Assembly: GCF_005869855.1 (NCBI RefSeq)
Contig: NZ_SZNH01000013.1
Coordinates: 65,838 to 104,886 of the forward strand
From: Nostoc sp. PA-18-2419
GTDB taxonomy: Bacteria > Cyanobacteriota > Cyanobacteriia > Cyanobacteriales > Nostocaceae
Length of the DNA stretch: 39,049 bases
Direction of reading: 5' to 3'
The position numbers were made by a program, and so were the translations under genes. Below are positions 1 to 8,409 of this stretch, one piece after another. Under the pieces are notes generated by a model. The model saw only the letters and a list, made by a program, of their open reading frames with translations. It searched no databases and had not been told where the DNA came from. Position 1 is the first letter of the stretch, and every line of letters begins with the position of its first letter.

Positions 1-75
1 GCTGCAAGTGCCAGGTTGGCATAATTAAAGACAACTGAACTCTAGCCGAGTCATTAATAGGGAACACACTAGTTA

Positions 76-108
76 CCGACAGCCTTCATCAAGGACTGTC
101 GGTTTTTT
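76..108 (+). terminator. Rho-independent terminator of an upstream gene or RNA
   Basis: A perfect 7-bp stem (CCGACAG / CTGTCGG, 13-nt loop) is followed directly by six T. It closes a plus-strand transcript that enters from outside the window. Bases 1-75 have no open frame beyond about 12 codons, so they are probably the 3' untranslated end of that transcript or of a small RNA. Confidence 0.85.
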
Positions 109-336
109 GTCGTTGGTCATTGGGCATTAGTTTTTTACTTCATCTTTCCATACCTGATGTCCAAATAAAATTTCCCCACAACTGGTTAGTAACTTGACAA
201 AGATTTAGCCATAGTCACTATCAAAATGTGGGGAAGTTAAGATCGAGTTGATAATCTTATACCTATTGAGTGCTAAAACTTGACACTCACCCTAGTAGAG
301 CAAAAGTATACTCATAGAATTAGCACGTACTTTGTA

Positions 337-822
337 CTAAGACATCGCTTGAATGATGTAATCAAAGTATGGTGAAGCTTGAGTCACATCTTCTGCACTC
401 AGTAAGTCAAGAGCGGCTGTTTTAAGCGAATTAATCGCTTCTACCATTCCAGGTACAGGAACGCCCAATGAGTTGTACATTTCCCGCACACCAATCAAAC
501 CGATTTTTTCAATTGGCTCTTTGTCACCAGCAAGTACACCATAAGTGATTAGGCGTAAGTACCAGCCAAAATCACGGATACACAGAGAACGTTGACGTTC
601 CCCATAAGCATTACCACCGGGAGAAATAAAGTCAGGACGCTTTTGCCAAAGTTGTTTGGTTGCTTCCTGAACTATTTTTTTTTCATTTTCAGCTAAGGTA
701 GCAGCAATGCGTGTCCGTTGGACACCTGTTTGAAAAAAGTCTTTGATATTTTTAAGTTCGCCACTGCTGGGATAACGCAGTTCGTCGTCGGCTCTGAGAA
801 TAACTTGGCTAATTACAGTCAT
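337..822 (-). CDS. apcD: Allophycocyanin alpha-B (ApcD-type) phycobiliprotein
   Basis: This 161-residue phycobiliprotein is a minor core subunit of the phycobilisome. ApcD acts as a terminal emitter that passes excitation energy to the photosystems, mainly PSI. The N-terminus [18 protein letters not shown] and the C-terminus ending in [11 protein letters not shown] are characteristic of ApcD. The chromophore-binding cysteine falls at residue 81 in [12 protein letters not shown], the usual phycocyanobilin position. The open frame continues five codons upstream, but the internal ATG at 822 gives the family N-terminus and length, so I chose it. No clear Shine-Dalgarno is visible. The gene stands alone, with rlmD divergent about 250 bp away. 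Confidence 0.9.
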   Translation of the reverse strand: MTVISQVILRADDELRYPSSGELKNIKDFFQTGVQRTRIAATLAENEKKIVQEATKQLWQKRPDFISPGGNAYGERQRSLCIRDFGWYLRLITYGVLAGDKEPIEKIGLIGVREMYNSLGVPVPGMVEAINSLKTAALDLLSAEDVTQASPYFDYIIQAMS

Positions 823-1009
823 GATGATTGAAATCAACTTAAATATTATTTGCTAGTTTAGCGAGTCTGAGGTACACAAGTGAAGGGATGGGAGCTAGTT
901 ATGTATTGAATTTACACGTTTGGGTAAAGGATGAGGGAGATGAGGAGTGTGGAAAGATGGGGAGATAGGGAAAATAACTAACAGATCAATGACCAATAAC
1001 AGATACTTC

Positions 1010-1060
1010 TCTACCAGAGGCTGCGCCAATGGCTTCTCTACGAGATACTACGCGAACGTT
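1010..1060. repeat. GC-rich interspersed repeat copy
   Basis: The stretch around CTACGCGAACG, with GAGGCTGCGCCAATGGCTTC before it, has the look of the short interspersed repeats common in Nostoc genomes. Its base composition differs from the AT-rich spacer around it. It lies just upstream of rlmD. Other copies of this general type are at 14135-14182 and inside glcE. Confidence 0.45.
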
Positions 1061-1075
1061 CAGTACAAGTGACAA

Positions 1076-2449
1076 ATGACGAAAATAATTTGGCAACAAG
1101 GTGAATTAATTGAAGTGACCATCGCTGATTTAACTGATACTGGCGATGGTGTGGGACGTGGTAACGAACGTGTAGTGTTTGTCCCTGATACTGTACCAGG
1201 CGATCGCGCTCTTGTCCGCTTAGTACACGTTAAATCAAAATATGCCTATGCTAAGCTCCAGCAGCTATTGCAACCATCTCCCCATCGCATCCGCCCTGGT
1301 TGTATTGTGGCGGATAAATGTGGTGGTTGCCAATGGCAGCACATTAATTATGATTACCAGCTAACAGCTAAGCAAAATCAAGTTATCCAAGCTTTGGAAC
1401 GCATTGGTGGTTTTACCCAACCACCAGTAGATCCGGTACTGGCTGCTGCTTCTGTTTTTGGCTATCGGAATAAATCTACCTATCCTCTGGGCAAATCGGC
1501 AACAGGACAGGTACAAGCTGGTTACTACCAAAAAGGTAGTCATCAATTAATTAACTTAAATCAATGTCCAGTCCAAGACCCGCGCTTAAATCCCATGCTT
1601 GCCGAAGTTAAGCAAGATATTCAACAGCGAAGTTGGCAAATTTATAACGAACAGCGCCACCTTGGGCAAATTCGCCATTTAAGTTTACGCATTGGCCGCC
1701 ACACTGGAGAAATGTTGCTGACTTTGGTGGTCAAGGATTGGAATTTACCAGGAATTGAAAGCCAAGCCCACGAATGGTTAAACCGTTATCCCCAGCTAAT
1801 GGGAGTCTGTTTGAATCGCAACTCTGATCGCACAAATGCTATCTTTGGATTAGAAACCCGTTGCATCGCTGGAGTCCCCCACCTGCGTGAAAAATTTGCT
1901 GGACTGGAATTTCAAGTCCGCCCAGATACATTTTTCCAAGTTTATACACAAACAGCAGAGGCACTATTGCAGGTAATTCAATCAGAACTCAATCTTCAAG
2001 GGGATGAATTCTTAGTTGATGCCTACTGTGGTATCGGCACTTTAACTTTGCCCCTCGCCAAACAAGTACGACAAGCTATAGGTTTAGAAGTGCAACAAGC
2101 AGCCGTGGAACAAGCTATTTTCAATGCCCAGCGCAATGAAATTAACAATGTGACATTCCAAGTCGGCGCAGTTGAGAAATTGCTGCCGAAAATGGGCACA
2201 ATACCGGAAGTCGTAATACTCGATCCGCCACGTAAAGGATGTGCTCGCGCTGTTATAGACACTTTACGGCAGTTGAAACCATCTCGGATTGTTTACGTCA
2301 GCTGTAAAGTAGCCACCCTCGCCCGCGACCTGAAATTACTTTCTCAAGATGGGCAATATAAAATAGCACGGGTACAACCTGCTGATTTTTTTCCTCAGAC
2401 TGCTCATGTGGAAGCTGCCGCCTTTCTTGTGCGATCGCATTTGGACTAA
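1076..2449 (+). CDS. rlmD: 23S rRNA (uracil-C5)-methyltransferase, RlmD/RumA family
   Basis: This protein of 457 residues transfers a methyl group from SAM to C5 of a uridine in 23S rRNA (U1939 in the E. coli RlmD case). An N-terminal TRAM domain (about residues 5-62) binds RNA. Cysteines 76, 82 and 85 (C-x5-C-x2-C), plus a fourth Cys in NQCPVQ near 164, form the expected [4Fe-4S] site. The Rossmann SAM motif DAYCGIGTLTLP is at about 315-327, DPPRKGC at about 382, and the nucleophilic Cys in YVSCKVATLARDL at about 410. The last motif reads SCKVATL where E. coli has SCNPATL. Related enzymes modify U747 or tRNA U54 (RlmC, TrmA), so the exact target is inferred. It appears monocistronic. Confidence 0.88.
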   Translation: MTKIIWQQGELIEVTIADLTDTGDGVGRGNERVVFVPDTVPGDRALVRLVHVKSKYAYAKLQQLLQPSPHRIRPGCIVADKCGGCQWQHINYDYQLTAKQNQVIQALERIGGFTQPPVDPVLAAASVFGYRNKSTYPLGKSATGQVQAGYYQKGSHQLINLNQCPVQDPRLNPMLAEVKQDIQQRSWQIYNEQRHLGQIRHLSLRIGRHTGEMLLTLVVKDWNLPGIESQAHEWLNRYPQLMGVCLNRNSDRTNAIFGLETRCIAGVPHLREKFAGLEFQVRPDTFFQVYTQTAEALLQVIQSELNLQGDEFLVDAYCGIGTLTLPLAKQVRQAIGLEVQQAAVEQAIFNAQRNEINNVTFQVGAVEKLLPKMGTIPEVVILDPPRKGCARAVIDTLRQLKPSRIVYVSCKVATLARDLKLLSQDGQYKIARVQPADFFPQTAHVEAAAFLVRSHLD

Positions 2450-2873
2450 GAATGCTGACTCCTTTAAAAAAACTGAAATTTGAAATTTGTAGTTTAGTGC
2501 ATATTAACAATGCTAAAATCGAATTAGGATAAAAATAGAAATTGATTTTGTTTAAAGAAATTCAAGTTGCATAGGCTCTTAAAAATATGAATGGGATTGT
2601 GTAAATTAAAAATCGGCAATAAATTTAGAGTATCCTAATATTCTATAAAATTCATAGCAGCTTTTTAAGTTGCTAATTCCATTAGCAAATCTATTTTGGC
2701 CATTATATATCCAAGCAATCCTAACTCATTTATAGAGTCAATGCTCCCTAGCATTTTCAAAATTTAGTTTTAAAGACGCAAGTTTGAAGGCAGCATGACC
2801 ACCTCAATTTTTATCAGGGTGCCTGTGACACCAAACTGATGTCTAGCTAACTAAAAGCTATGGGGTTTCTCTA
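2450..2873. other. AT-rich intergenic region, no feature recognised
   Basis: The 424 bp between the methyltransferase and the anti-sigma factor gene have no credible ORF, repeat or strong hairpin that I can see. The promoter of the downstream gene presumably lies near its right end. Confidence 0.6.
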
Positions 2874-3323
2874 GTGATTACAATTTCGCTCCGTCCAGTT
2901 GGACGTTATTGGGGCACCATTAGTTTTGCCTCAACCCTCTATCTTTGTCCAATATTAGATTTATTGTTGGCAGAAATTCCAGCAAAGCTACAATCAGAAC
3001 TACGTTTAGGGCTTCAAGAAGCCTTAGTGAATGCAGCTAAGCATGGCAATAATCTTGATCCGAGTAAAACGGTTATAGTCCGTTTTTCCTTAATAGATAA
3101 TCAATATTGGTGGATAATTTCAGACCAGGGTAGCGGCTTTACTCCCTCACAGATTAGCGATGAAGAACCAACTGACTATTTGCCACCAGATGAAGCAGAA
3201 AGTGGCCGGGGTTTATGTCTTCTCCATCAAATTTTTGATCAGGTAGAGTGGAATCGCAAGGGCACAGAATTAAGGCTTTGTAAACAAATGGAAAATCGTC
3301 GAGGACTATCTCTGCGACGTTGA
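2874..3323 (+). CDS. RsbW-like anti-sigma factor / serine-protein kinase (GHKL ATPase)
   Basis: This 149-residue single-domain HATPase_c protein belongs to the RsbW/SpoIIAB type. Such proteins bind a sigma factor, or phosphorylate an STAS antagonist, in partner-switching regulation. The N box QEALVNAAKHGN is at about 46-57, the G1 box DQGSGF at about 82-87, and the G2 region GRGLCLLHQIFD at about 111-122. All ATP-site motifs look intact. Translation must start at GTG (2874), since the domain begins immediately and no upstream in-frame ATG exists. No STAS antagonist or sigma gene is adjacent, so the partner is unknown. The C-terminal tail is basic (RRGLSLRR). Confidence 0.8.
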   Translation: MITISLRPVGRYWGTISFASTLYLCPILDLLLAEIPAKLQSELRLGLQEALVNAAKHGNNLDPSKTVIVRFSLIDNQYWWIISDQGSGFTPSQISDEEPTDYLPPDEAESGRGLCLLHQIFDQVEWNRKGTELRLCKQMENRRGLSLRR

Positions 3324-3414
3324 AAAAAGACGCTCTGAGGCAAACAATAGAAGACGCAAAAAATTGTTAAGGACATTCCCCGCGTCCCTATGTCTCCCCA
3401 TCAGTGCGTCTTCT

Positions 3415-3696
3415 TCATTTATTGTTACCGTGAGTTGGACATGGAGGAGCAGAAATAGAACGATCTAGCCAACCAACTGCTTGTTCTAATCTAGGTTGAG
3501 CTTCTTGTGGCTGATTGTTCAAAAGATAAACAAGAGCTGCTGCTATTTGTTCATTGGCGCGAGAATTCCGGTTAGACTTGAGGCGATGCCAATCGTCAGG
3601 AGAGATACTCAGTCTTTGCATTAGGGCTTGGGCTAGTTCTAAAGTACTAAAATCATTCAGTTGAGTGGTTTTCGGCAGCTGGGTAGATTGAGACAT
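3415..3696 (-). CDS. Small conserved cyanobacterial protein of unknown function
   Basis: This 93-residue acidic-to-neutral protein has no signal peptide or membrane segment. The middle (residues 15-75) looks alpha-helical, with ELAQALMQRLSISPDDWHRLK followed by an ANEQIAAALVYLLNN stretch, and the tail is PCPTHGNN. AAAGGA lies 8 nt before the ATG and supports the start. It resembles small DUF-type proteins found only in cyanobacteria (perhaps DUF6439), but I cannot assign a function. It converges on the anti-sigma factor gene. Confidence 0.7.
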   Translation of the reverse strand: MSQSTQLPKTTQLNDFSTLELAQALMQRLSISPDDWHRLKSNRNSRANEQIAAALVYLLNNQPQEAQPRLEQAVGWLDRSISAPPCPTHGNNK

Positions 3697-3895
3697 AATT
3701 TGAAGTCCTTTGTCCTTTATAAATTGTCATTTATCCGATTTTACAAAGTTGAGGCAGTGGGTTGGCTCTTTTCGCCTAGTTAAAGGAACTGCCGTTGAGC
3801 CACTGCTCGACTAAAGTCTTTCTGCCCCTTGAGTAACCTTTGATAGTCCCAAAGCTGGCAAGAGATTTTGTGCTTTGTTAGCTTTGTCATTTGCT

Positions 3896-3937
3896 AATTG
3901 ACTAATGACAAATGACCAATGACAAATGACAATTGAC
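3896..3937 (+). repeat. Heptanucleotide tandem repeat (STRR), six copies
   Basis: The register AATTGAC, TAATGAC, AAATGAC, CAATGAC, AAATGAC, AATTGAC gives six contiguous 7-bp units with a common core of ATGAC. Degenerate heptamer arrays of this kind are typical of Nostoc and Anabaena spacers. It sits just upstream of the gene starting at 3964. Confidence 0.8.
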
Positions 3938-3963
3938 TTTTAATCTTAGTTTACTACTTGTAA

Positions 3964-4326
3964 ATGAAGCCGGATCAAAAATCGCAACCATCAGGGGAAA
4001 ATCCCGAACCAGATTTGTCACAAGAAATCGAACAAGTAGAGCGATCGCTCTTATCATTAAAAGAACGTTACCATCAAGTGGAAGGCGATCGCCAACAACA
4101 GGCACAATGGCAACAGCGCCGGGATCGACTCAAGCACAATAAATCTCAGACAGCCGAAATCAAAGCAGAGTTAAAGCAAATTCAACAGCAGTTAGAAATG
4201 CTAGAACTGAAATTAGAAAGCCAATTATTTTCTTGGCGTAGCCTCAAAAAACCTTTCTGGCAAGTCGTACGCTTTGGTGGAATGGGCGTTATCATAGGCT
4301 GGATATTAAAGTCTTATGCTGGGTAA
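3964..4326 (+). CDS. Coiled-coil protein with C-terminal membrane anchor, unknown function
   Basis: This protein of 120 residues has a charged, Gln/Glu/Lys-rich helical body (about 15-88) with heptad-like spacing of Leu, so a coiled coil is likely. A single hydrophobic segment near residues 101-117 ([17 protein letters not shown]) could be a tail anchor. Its stop at 4324-4326 is two bases before the asnS ATG, so the pair is probably co-transcribed and translationally coupled. No catalytic motif is visible. The ORF looks real because its codon use contains HIP1 sites, as its neighbours do, and because of the tight spacing to asnS. Confidence 0.7.
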   Translation: MKPDQKSQPSGENPEPDLSQEIEQVERSLLSLKERYHQVEGDRQQQAQWQQRRDRLKHNKSQTAEIKAELKQIQQQLEMLELKLESQLFSWRSLKKPFWQVVRFGGMGVIIGWILKSYAG

Positions 4327-4328
4327 AT

Positions 4329-5720
4329 ATGGTAAATCGACGGATTGGAGAAATATTGCGAAGTGGTCAACCTGATGAGTCCCTCGAAGTGCAAGGCTGG
4401 GTACGGACAAAGCGTGAATCGAAAGGGTTTGCTTTTATTGAAGTTAATGACGGCTCATCGTTAGCTAATTTGCAAGTCGTCATCAATCAGGATTTGCCAG
4501 ATTACGAGACTATATTAAAAAAATTGAATACGGGTGCTGCTGTTGAAGTGACAGGGATACTGGTAGCTTCTCTTGGCAAAGGACAGCGAATTGAGTTGAA
4601 AGCCGAGACACTAGAAGTTTACGGAGAAGCCGATCCGGATACGTATCCCCTGCAAAAGAAGCGTCATTCCTTTGAGTTTTTGCGAACTATTGGACATTTG
4701 CGAGCGCGTACTAATTCTTTTGGTGCCGTTTTCCGCGTGAGAAATGCTTGCTCAACAGCAATTCACCAATTCTTTCAACAGAGAGGTTTTTTATGGGTAC
4801 ACACACCCATTATTACTGCTAGCGACTGTGAAGGCGCAGGCGAACTTTTTAGCGTTACAAGTTTTGATTTAAAAAATATTCCGCGCACAGAAAACCAAGC
4901 AGTAGATTACAGCCAAGACTTTTTTGCTAAACCGACATACTTAACAGTTAGCGGTCAGTTGGAAGCGGAAATCATGGCGATGGCGTTTAGCAATGTCTAC
5001 ACATTTGGCCCTACCTTCCGTGCAGAAAATTCCAATACTTCGCGTCACCTAGCAGAGTTTTGGATGGTTGAGCCAGAAATGGCTTTTTGTAATTTAGAAG
5101 GTGATATGGATTTAGCTGAGGCGTTTCTCAAACATATTTTTAAATATGTGTTGGAAACTTGTCCGGAAGATATGGAATTTTTTAATCAGCGCATAGATAA
5201 TTCTGTGCTGGCAACTGCCGATAATATTATTAATAATCAATTTGAACGCTTAACTTATACAGAAGCGATCGCACTTTTAGAAAAAGCCGATGTCAAATTT
5301 GAATATCCTGTAACCTGGGGCTTGGATTTACAATCAGAACACGAACGTTACCTGGCTGAACAACTATTTAAAAAGCCAGTAATCGTCACAGATTATCCAG
5401 CGAAAATTAAAGCTTTTTATATGCGGTTAAACGACGATGAAAAAACTGTCCGTGCAATGGATATTCTTGCACCAAAAATTGGCGAAATTATTGGTGGTTC
5501 CCAGCGCGAAGAACGTTTAGAAGTTCTAGAACGTCGCGTAATAGCGCAAGGAATGAAGCCAGAGGATTTATGGTGGTATCTCGATTTGCGTCGTTACGGT
5601 ACTGTTCCTCACGCTGGTTTCGGTTTGGGTTTTGAACGACTCGTGCAATTCATCACCGGAATGACAAATATTCGTGATGTAATACCCTTCCCGCGTACAC
5701 CACAAAGTGCTGAGTTTTAG
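4329..5720 (+). CDS. asnS: Asparaginyl-tRNA synthetase
   Basis: This class IIb aminoacyl-tRNA synthetase has 463 residues, the usual bacterial AsnRS length. An N-terminal OB-fold anticodon-binding domain (about 1-105) includes [23 protein letters not shown]. The catalytic domain follows. Motif 1 lies in the [15 protein letters not shown] region, motif 2 is [21 protein letters not shown] (about 232-252), and motif 3 is [15 protein letters not shown] (about 433-447). AEFWMVEPE and the ending [10 protein letters not shown] are typical of AsnRS rather than AspRS. It charges tRNA-Asn with asparagine directly. It follows the coiled-coil gene with a 2-nt gap and is closed by a hairpin at 5798-5817. 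Confidence 0.95.
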   Translation: MVNRRIGEILRSGQPDESLEVQGWVRTKRESKGFAFIEVNDGSSLANLQVVINQDLPDYETILKKLNTGAAVEVTGILVASLGKGQRIELKAETLEVYGEADPDTYPLQKKRHSFEFLRTIGHLRARTNSFGAVFRVRNACSTAIHQFFQQRGFLWVHTPIITASDCEGAGELFSVTSFDLKNIPRTENQAVDYSQDFFAKPTYLTVSGQLEAEIMAMAFSNVYTFGPTFRAENSNTSRHLAEFWMVEPEMAFCNLEGDMDLAEAFLKHIFKYVLETCPEDMEFFNQRIDNSVLATADNIINNQFERLTYTEAIALLEKADVKFEYPVTWGLDLQSEHERYLAEQLFKKPVIVTDYPAKIKAFYMRLNDDEKTVRAMDILAPKIGEIIGGSQREERLEVLERRVIAQGMKPEDLWWYLDLRRYGTVPHAGFGLGFERLVQFITGMTNIRDVIPFPRTPQSAEF

Positions 5721-5795
5721 TTTGAGTTGAAAACCAAGGTGATTATAATTGTTTCTACACGAACAAAGTCCGTTTAGATGGACTAATAAAAACTT

Positions 5796-5822
5796 TGAAA
5801 CCCGCAAATGCGGGTTTTGCTT
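5796..5822 (+). terminator. Terminator of asnS
   Basis: A perfect 8-bp stem AAACCCGC / GCGGGTTT with a four-base loop AAAT is followed by a T-rich tail (TTGCTTGT). It lies about 75 bp past the asnS stop. Confidence 0.8.
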
Positions 5823-6186
5823 GTATAGCACATAAACTTTAATCTTAATTAATTGAGTTGAAATAGATGGTCGCAGAATCAGTTGCAACAAAGGAGTAAT
5901 GATATTGAAAAAAATACAATATCTATAACTGGTAAGGTAACTGAACTATCACCCCCAAACACTTTACATTTGATATTTTAAAGTTTGGAAAGAAAATTTA
6001 TCAGTTCCCAAATCTATATAAAAAAGTAGAGGCACACTCATCGTTGTACCCCTCAAGATTGTTTATATTTAACTAGATTTAAAATGAATATAAAATAACT
6101 ATTTACCTAGTTGCTACTAGATTATAGACAATTCTTCATCTTTATCTAAATTCCTGGTTTGCATTGAGTATCAAATAGAAACTTAC

Positions 6187-6469
6187 ATGGCAATTACAGA
6201 TAGTTTAAATAATAGATGCACCCCAACTTCTATTTAGGTTCGCATTCCCAAAGATTTACATAAAGAACCAGTCATGAAATGACTGGTTTGTTACTATTTG
6301 TCACGGCCATCATTACTGATGCTCTGGTAAGCGTAAATGTGTCAGAATATAGCTGTTTAAACTTGGAACTAGAAAAACAACTTCTCAGATTGAAAACGCT
6401 TTAACCTACCCGAATGAACTGGATTTAGAAGTTTTGTAGCAATCCAATCTTGAAGAAGATGGTTGTTAA
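6187..6469 (+). pseudogene. Decayed NIL-domain protein gene
   Basis: Reading from the ATG at 6187 gives MAITDSLNNRCTPTSI, a stop, then VRIPKDLHKEPVMK and another stop. After a shift, an ALVSVNVSEYSCLNLELE-like stretch follows, and after another shift the sequence ends in NELDLEVL, a stop and QSNLEEDGC. Together these match the layout of the short (about 80-90 aa) NIL ferredoxin-like domain proteins of cyanobacteria: a RIPKDxHxEPVIS start, a middle with a FNLELE strand, and an ALTYLNELDLEV end. At least two nonsense codons and two or more frameshifts are needed, so it is dead. The break in the middle coincides with a perfect palindrome at 6266-6288. Confidence 0.65.
6266..6288. repeat. Perfect 10-bp palindromic hairpin inside the NIL pseudogene
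   Basis: AACCAGTCAT, loop GAA, then ATGACTGGTT. It looks like a terminator but has no T-run. It appears to be an inverted local copy of the coding sequence for EPVIS rather than a regulatory element. Confidence 0.7.
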
Positions 6470-6531
6470 ATTTAGTTATGAGTTAGGAGTTAAAAAATTC
6501 ATAACTCTTAACTTTTAACTCCTAACTGGAT

Positions 6532-7179
6532 TTAAGCCATTTGATTTTCAATTGCCCACCGCGCTAGTTCAGTGCGGTTATGGAGATTGGTTTTGCCCAA
6601 CATATTGGACACATGGCTTTCAACCGTGCGCTGACTAACGTTTAGTTCTTCAGCAATTTCTCGGTTAGCTAAACCCCTAGCTACAAACTGGACTACTTTG
6701 AGTTCGGTTGGGGTTAACTGCACATCGAAGGGAACCTGGATACGGGAACCGTTTTCGCCTCCTTTTGCTTGGTGTTCTTTCCAACGGATAGTTTGTTTCA
6801 GTGAGGATTCAACTTGCGCTACGAGTTCTTCTGGTTCAAAGGGCTTGACCATATAAACATCAGCTCCTTTATTCAGACCCTTAACTCGGTCTGCACTTTG
6901 TCCCTTAGCTGAAAGGAAAAGAACCGGAATCCAGCTGGTGCGTTCGTTTTGCCGGACTTGTTCCACAAAAGTATATCCGTCCATTTCCGGCATCATCACA
7001 TCGCAGATAATCATGTCTGGAACATCTTGCTCTAAAATTTCCAGAGCTTCACGTCCATTTTCGGCGGTGATGACTTCGTATCCCCGGAATTCTAAGTAAT
7101 CCTTCACCAGCAAGATGAGGTTAGGGTCATCATCAATCAATAGAAGTCGTTTGTGATCTTTCATGCTGGGCTCTTTCAT
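6532..7179 (-). CDS. NarL-type response regulator, Rre1/Ycf29-like
   Basis: This two-component regulator has an N-terminal receiver (KRLLLIDDDPNLILLVKDYL; phospho-acceptor Asp in MIICDVMMPEMDGY; conserved Lys in VYMVKPFEPEE). A linker and a LuxR/NarL helix-turn-helix follow (LTPTELKVVQFVARGLANREIAEELNVSQRTVESHVSNML). The sequence resembles the cyanobacterial Rre1 (slr1783/Ycf29) group, which with Hik34 activates chaperone genes on stress. That identity is from memory of the family. The frame is open to a TTG at 7212. I prefer the ATG at 7179, and the ATG at 7164 is equally possible, since no Shine-Dalgarno decides. It is the next gene but one before groESL. Confidence 0.8.
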   Translation of the reverse strand: MKEPSMKDHKRLLLIDDDPNLILLVKDYLEFRGYEVITAENGREALEILEQDVPDMIICDVMMPEMDGYTFVEQVRQNERTSWIPVLFLSAKGQSADRVKGLNKGADVYMVKPFEPEELVAQVESSLKQTIRWKEHQAKGGENGSRIQVPFDVQLTPTELKVVQFVARGLANREIAEELNVSQRTVESHVSNMLGKTNLHNRTELARWAIENQMA

Positions 7180-7212
7180 AGCAGTGGCACTTGTCGCGCT
7201 TCGGTCTATCAA

Positions 7213-7537
7213 GGTCTTGAATATTTATCCTCTATGGTGGGTAATGTGAGATGTGTCCTTTTTCCTACTTAACTTGCCTTTGCTGTCTCAAAGTCTCAAA
7301 AATGCCGAGCACTTTCAAGAGACTACTAGCTCGATAGCAAAAGTCCAGCAAGGATACGTATAGCAGTAGTATCTATAATGCGCTATTATATATCGCTTTG
7401 AAAGTGGCGAGTTAAAAAACACTGATTAAATAATAATCCTTCTGACTCACTAGTTAAGTATCGGCTTAAAGATGACCCTACCTCAAAACCAACCCGCACT
7501 TTCATAAAGCTTACTGCCATAACATATCCTTCGGTTG
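7213..7537. other. Intergenic region, no feature recognised
   Basis: The roughly 325 bp between the response regulator and the [2Fe-2S] protein gene are AT-rich, without a convincing ORF or terminator. They must hold the promoter of the minus-strand regulator gene. Confidence 0.5.
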
Positions 7538-8011
7538 TTAAGCCTCTATGAGATGTTCACAAGAAACCAGGGAAGTTTCTGGCAAAGGATGGGTTAAAAA
7601 TGCATATTTTTCTATCACCTTATTGCCTATTGAGTGTTCTTGGACGAGCTGCTCAATAACTTCCGGGTTTGCTTGGCGATACCAGACTCCATCACGGTAG
7701 ACCACCATTATGGGTCTAGAACAATAAACCTGCAAGCAATTGGCTTTAGTTTTAAAGACGCAAATGGGATGACTTTCTTGCAGCTTAGGGAGTTTGAACT
7801 CTTGAAGTCGCTTTTTTAAGTATTCCCAAGATTCCAGACTAGCTCGTTTTGAGCAGCAGTTAGCAATTGTTTGATCAGCACAAATAAAAATATGTGGCTG
7901 AATTTTTGCCAATCCTAAACTTTTAACACAATTACTCAGGGCTTTATATTCAAGAGACTTTGTGGTTTTGGGGATTTGATAGCTTGTCTGGATCACCTTA
8001 TTGTTACTCAT
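7538..8011 (-). CDS. Thioredoxin-like [2Fe-2S] ferredoxin-domain protein
   Basis: In this 157-residue protein the segment from about residue 38 (PHIFICADQTIANCCSKRASLESWEYLKKRL) to 115 has the fold signature of thioredoxin-like [2Fe-2S] ferredoxins. One Cys pair lies in CADQTIANCC and a second pair in ANCLQVYCSRPIMVVYRDGVWYRQANPEVIEQLVQEH. These domains occur alone or in NuoE/HoxE-type subunits and carry electrons to unknown partners. GGAG sits 8 nt before the ATG. It is divergent from groES across a 350-bp region. No redox partner is adjacent, so the physiological role is not assignable. Confidence 0.75.
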   Translation of the reverse strand: MSNNKVIQTSYQIPKTTKSLEYKALSNCVKSLGLAKIQPHIFICADQTIANCCSKRASLESWEYLKKRLQEFKLPKLQESHPICVFKTKANCLQVYCSRPIMVVYRDGVWYRQANPEVIEQLVQEHSIGNKVIEKYAFLTHPLPETSLVSCEHLIEA

Positions 8012-8093
8012 CGAGCGGCTCCCTGATTACAGTTCTATAACAATTTCTAAGCTTTGCAAATAAAGTTTACTGAGAAGGGCAATAGGGACTGAG

Positions 8094-8142
8094 GATTGGG
8101 TATTAGGTATTGAGCATTAGGGATTAAGTATTGCGGATAAGG
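8094..8142 (+). repeat. Heptanucleotide tandem repeat (STRR), seven copies
   Basis: Seven contiguous units in register: GATTGGG, TATTAGG, TATTGAG, CATTAGG, GATTAAG, TATTGCG, GATAAGG. It lies in the divergent spacer between the [2Fe-2S] gene and groES, about 170 bp upstream of the K-box. Confidence 0.8.
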
Positions 8143-8310
8143 TTAGAAAAACTCTTTCCTAGTTCCCAATCTCCAGTCTCCATTACCCGTTATCCCCACA
8201 GGGGACCCCACCTTCCCCAGTTCCTATAAAAATATTCGTAACTTCCGGAACGAAACCTGAAAAGTAAAAATAATTAGGCATTTATACTTAAGTACACCGA
8301 AGAGATTCTA

Positions 8311-8326
8311 GTTCGGGAACCCGTAC
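8311..8326 (+). promoter_or_regulatory. K-box upstream of groESL
   Basis: GTTCGGGAACCCGTAC fits every fixed position of the cyanobacterial groE K-box GTTCGG-NNAN-CCNNAC. The K-box is known as a positive, light- and heat-responsive element that acts independently of HrcA. It lies 12 bp upstream of the presumed -35 hexamer, a position suited to an activator. Confidence 0.75.
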
Positions 8327-8337
8327 TTAAGAAATTC

Positions 8338-8367
8338 TTGCCATTAGATGCTCCTTTTCGATAGATT
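8338..8367 (+). promoter_or_regulatory. Putative sigma-70-type promoter of groESL
   Basis: TTGCCA (-35, 8338-8343) and TAGATT (-10, 8362-8367) are separated by 18 bp. Transcription would begin within the CIRCE element, as expected for repression by HrcA. Placement is by inspection only. Confidence 0.5.
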
Positions 8368-8392
8368 AGCACTCAGGAGTTGAGAGTGCTAA
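8366..8392 (+). promoter_or_regulatory. CIRCE operator (HrcA binding site)
   Basis: TTAGCACTC, nine-base spacer, GAGTGCTAA: an exact match to the CIRCE inverted repeat. It overlaps the expected transcription start and lies 18 bp before the groES ATG. HrcA is not encoded in this window. Confidence 0.95.
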
Positions 8393-8409
8393 ACTCTGGA
8401 GAAAATGAT

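Noticed and set aside
268-291. A CIRCE-like sequence with GAGTGCTAA near apcD
   Set aside because: Only one half-site is present and the order is inverted relative to true CIRCE. The GAGTG / CACTC pair around it is too short, and it lies downstream of apcD rather than before a gene.
8094-8142. Short regular repeat considered as a CRISPR-like array
   Set aside because: The units are 7 bp without spacers. This is a heptamer tandem repeat, and no cas genes are present in the window.
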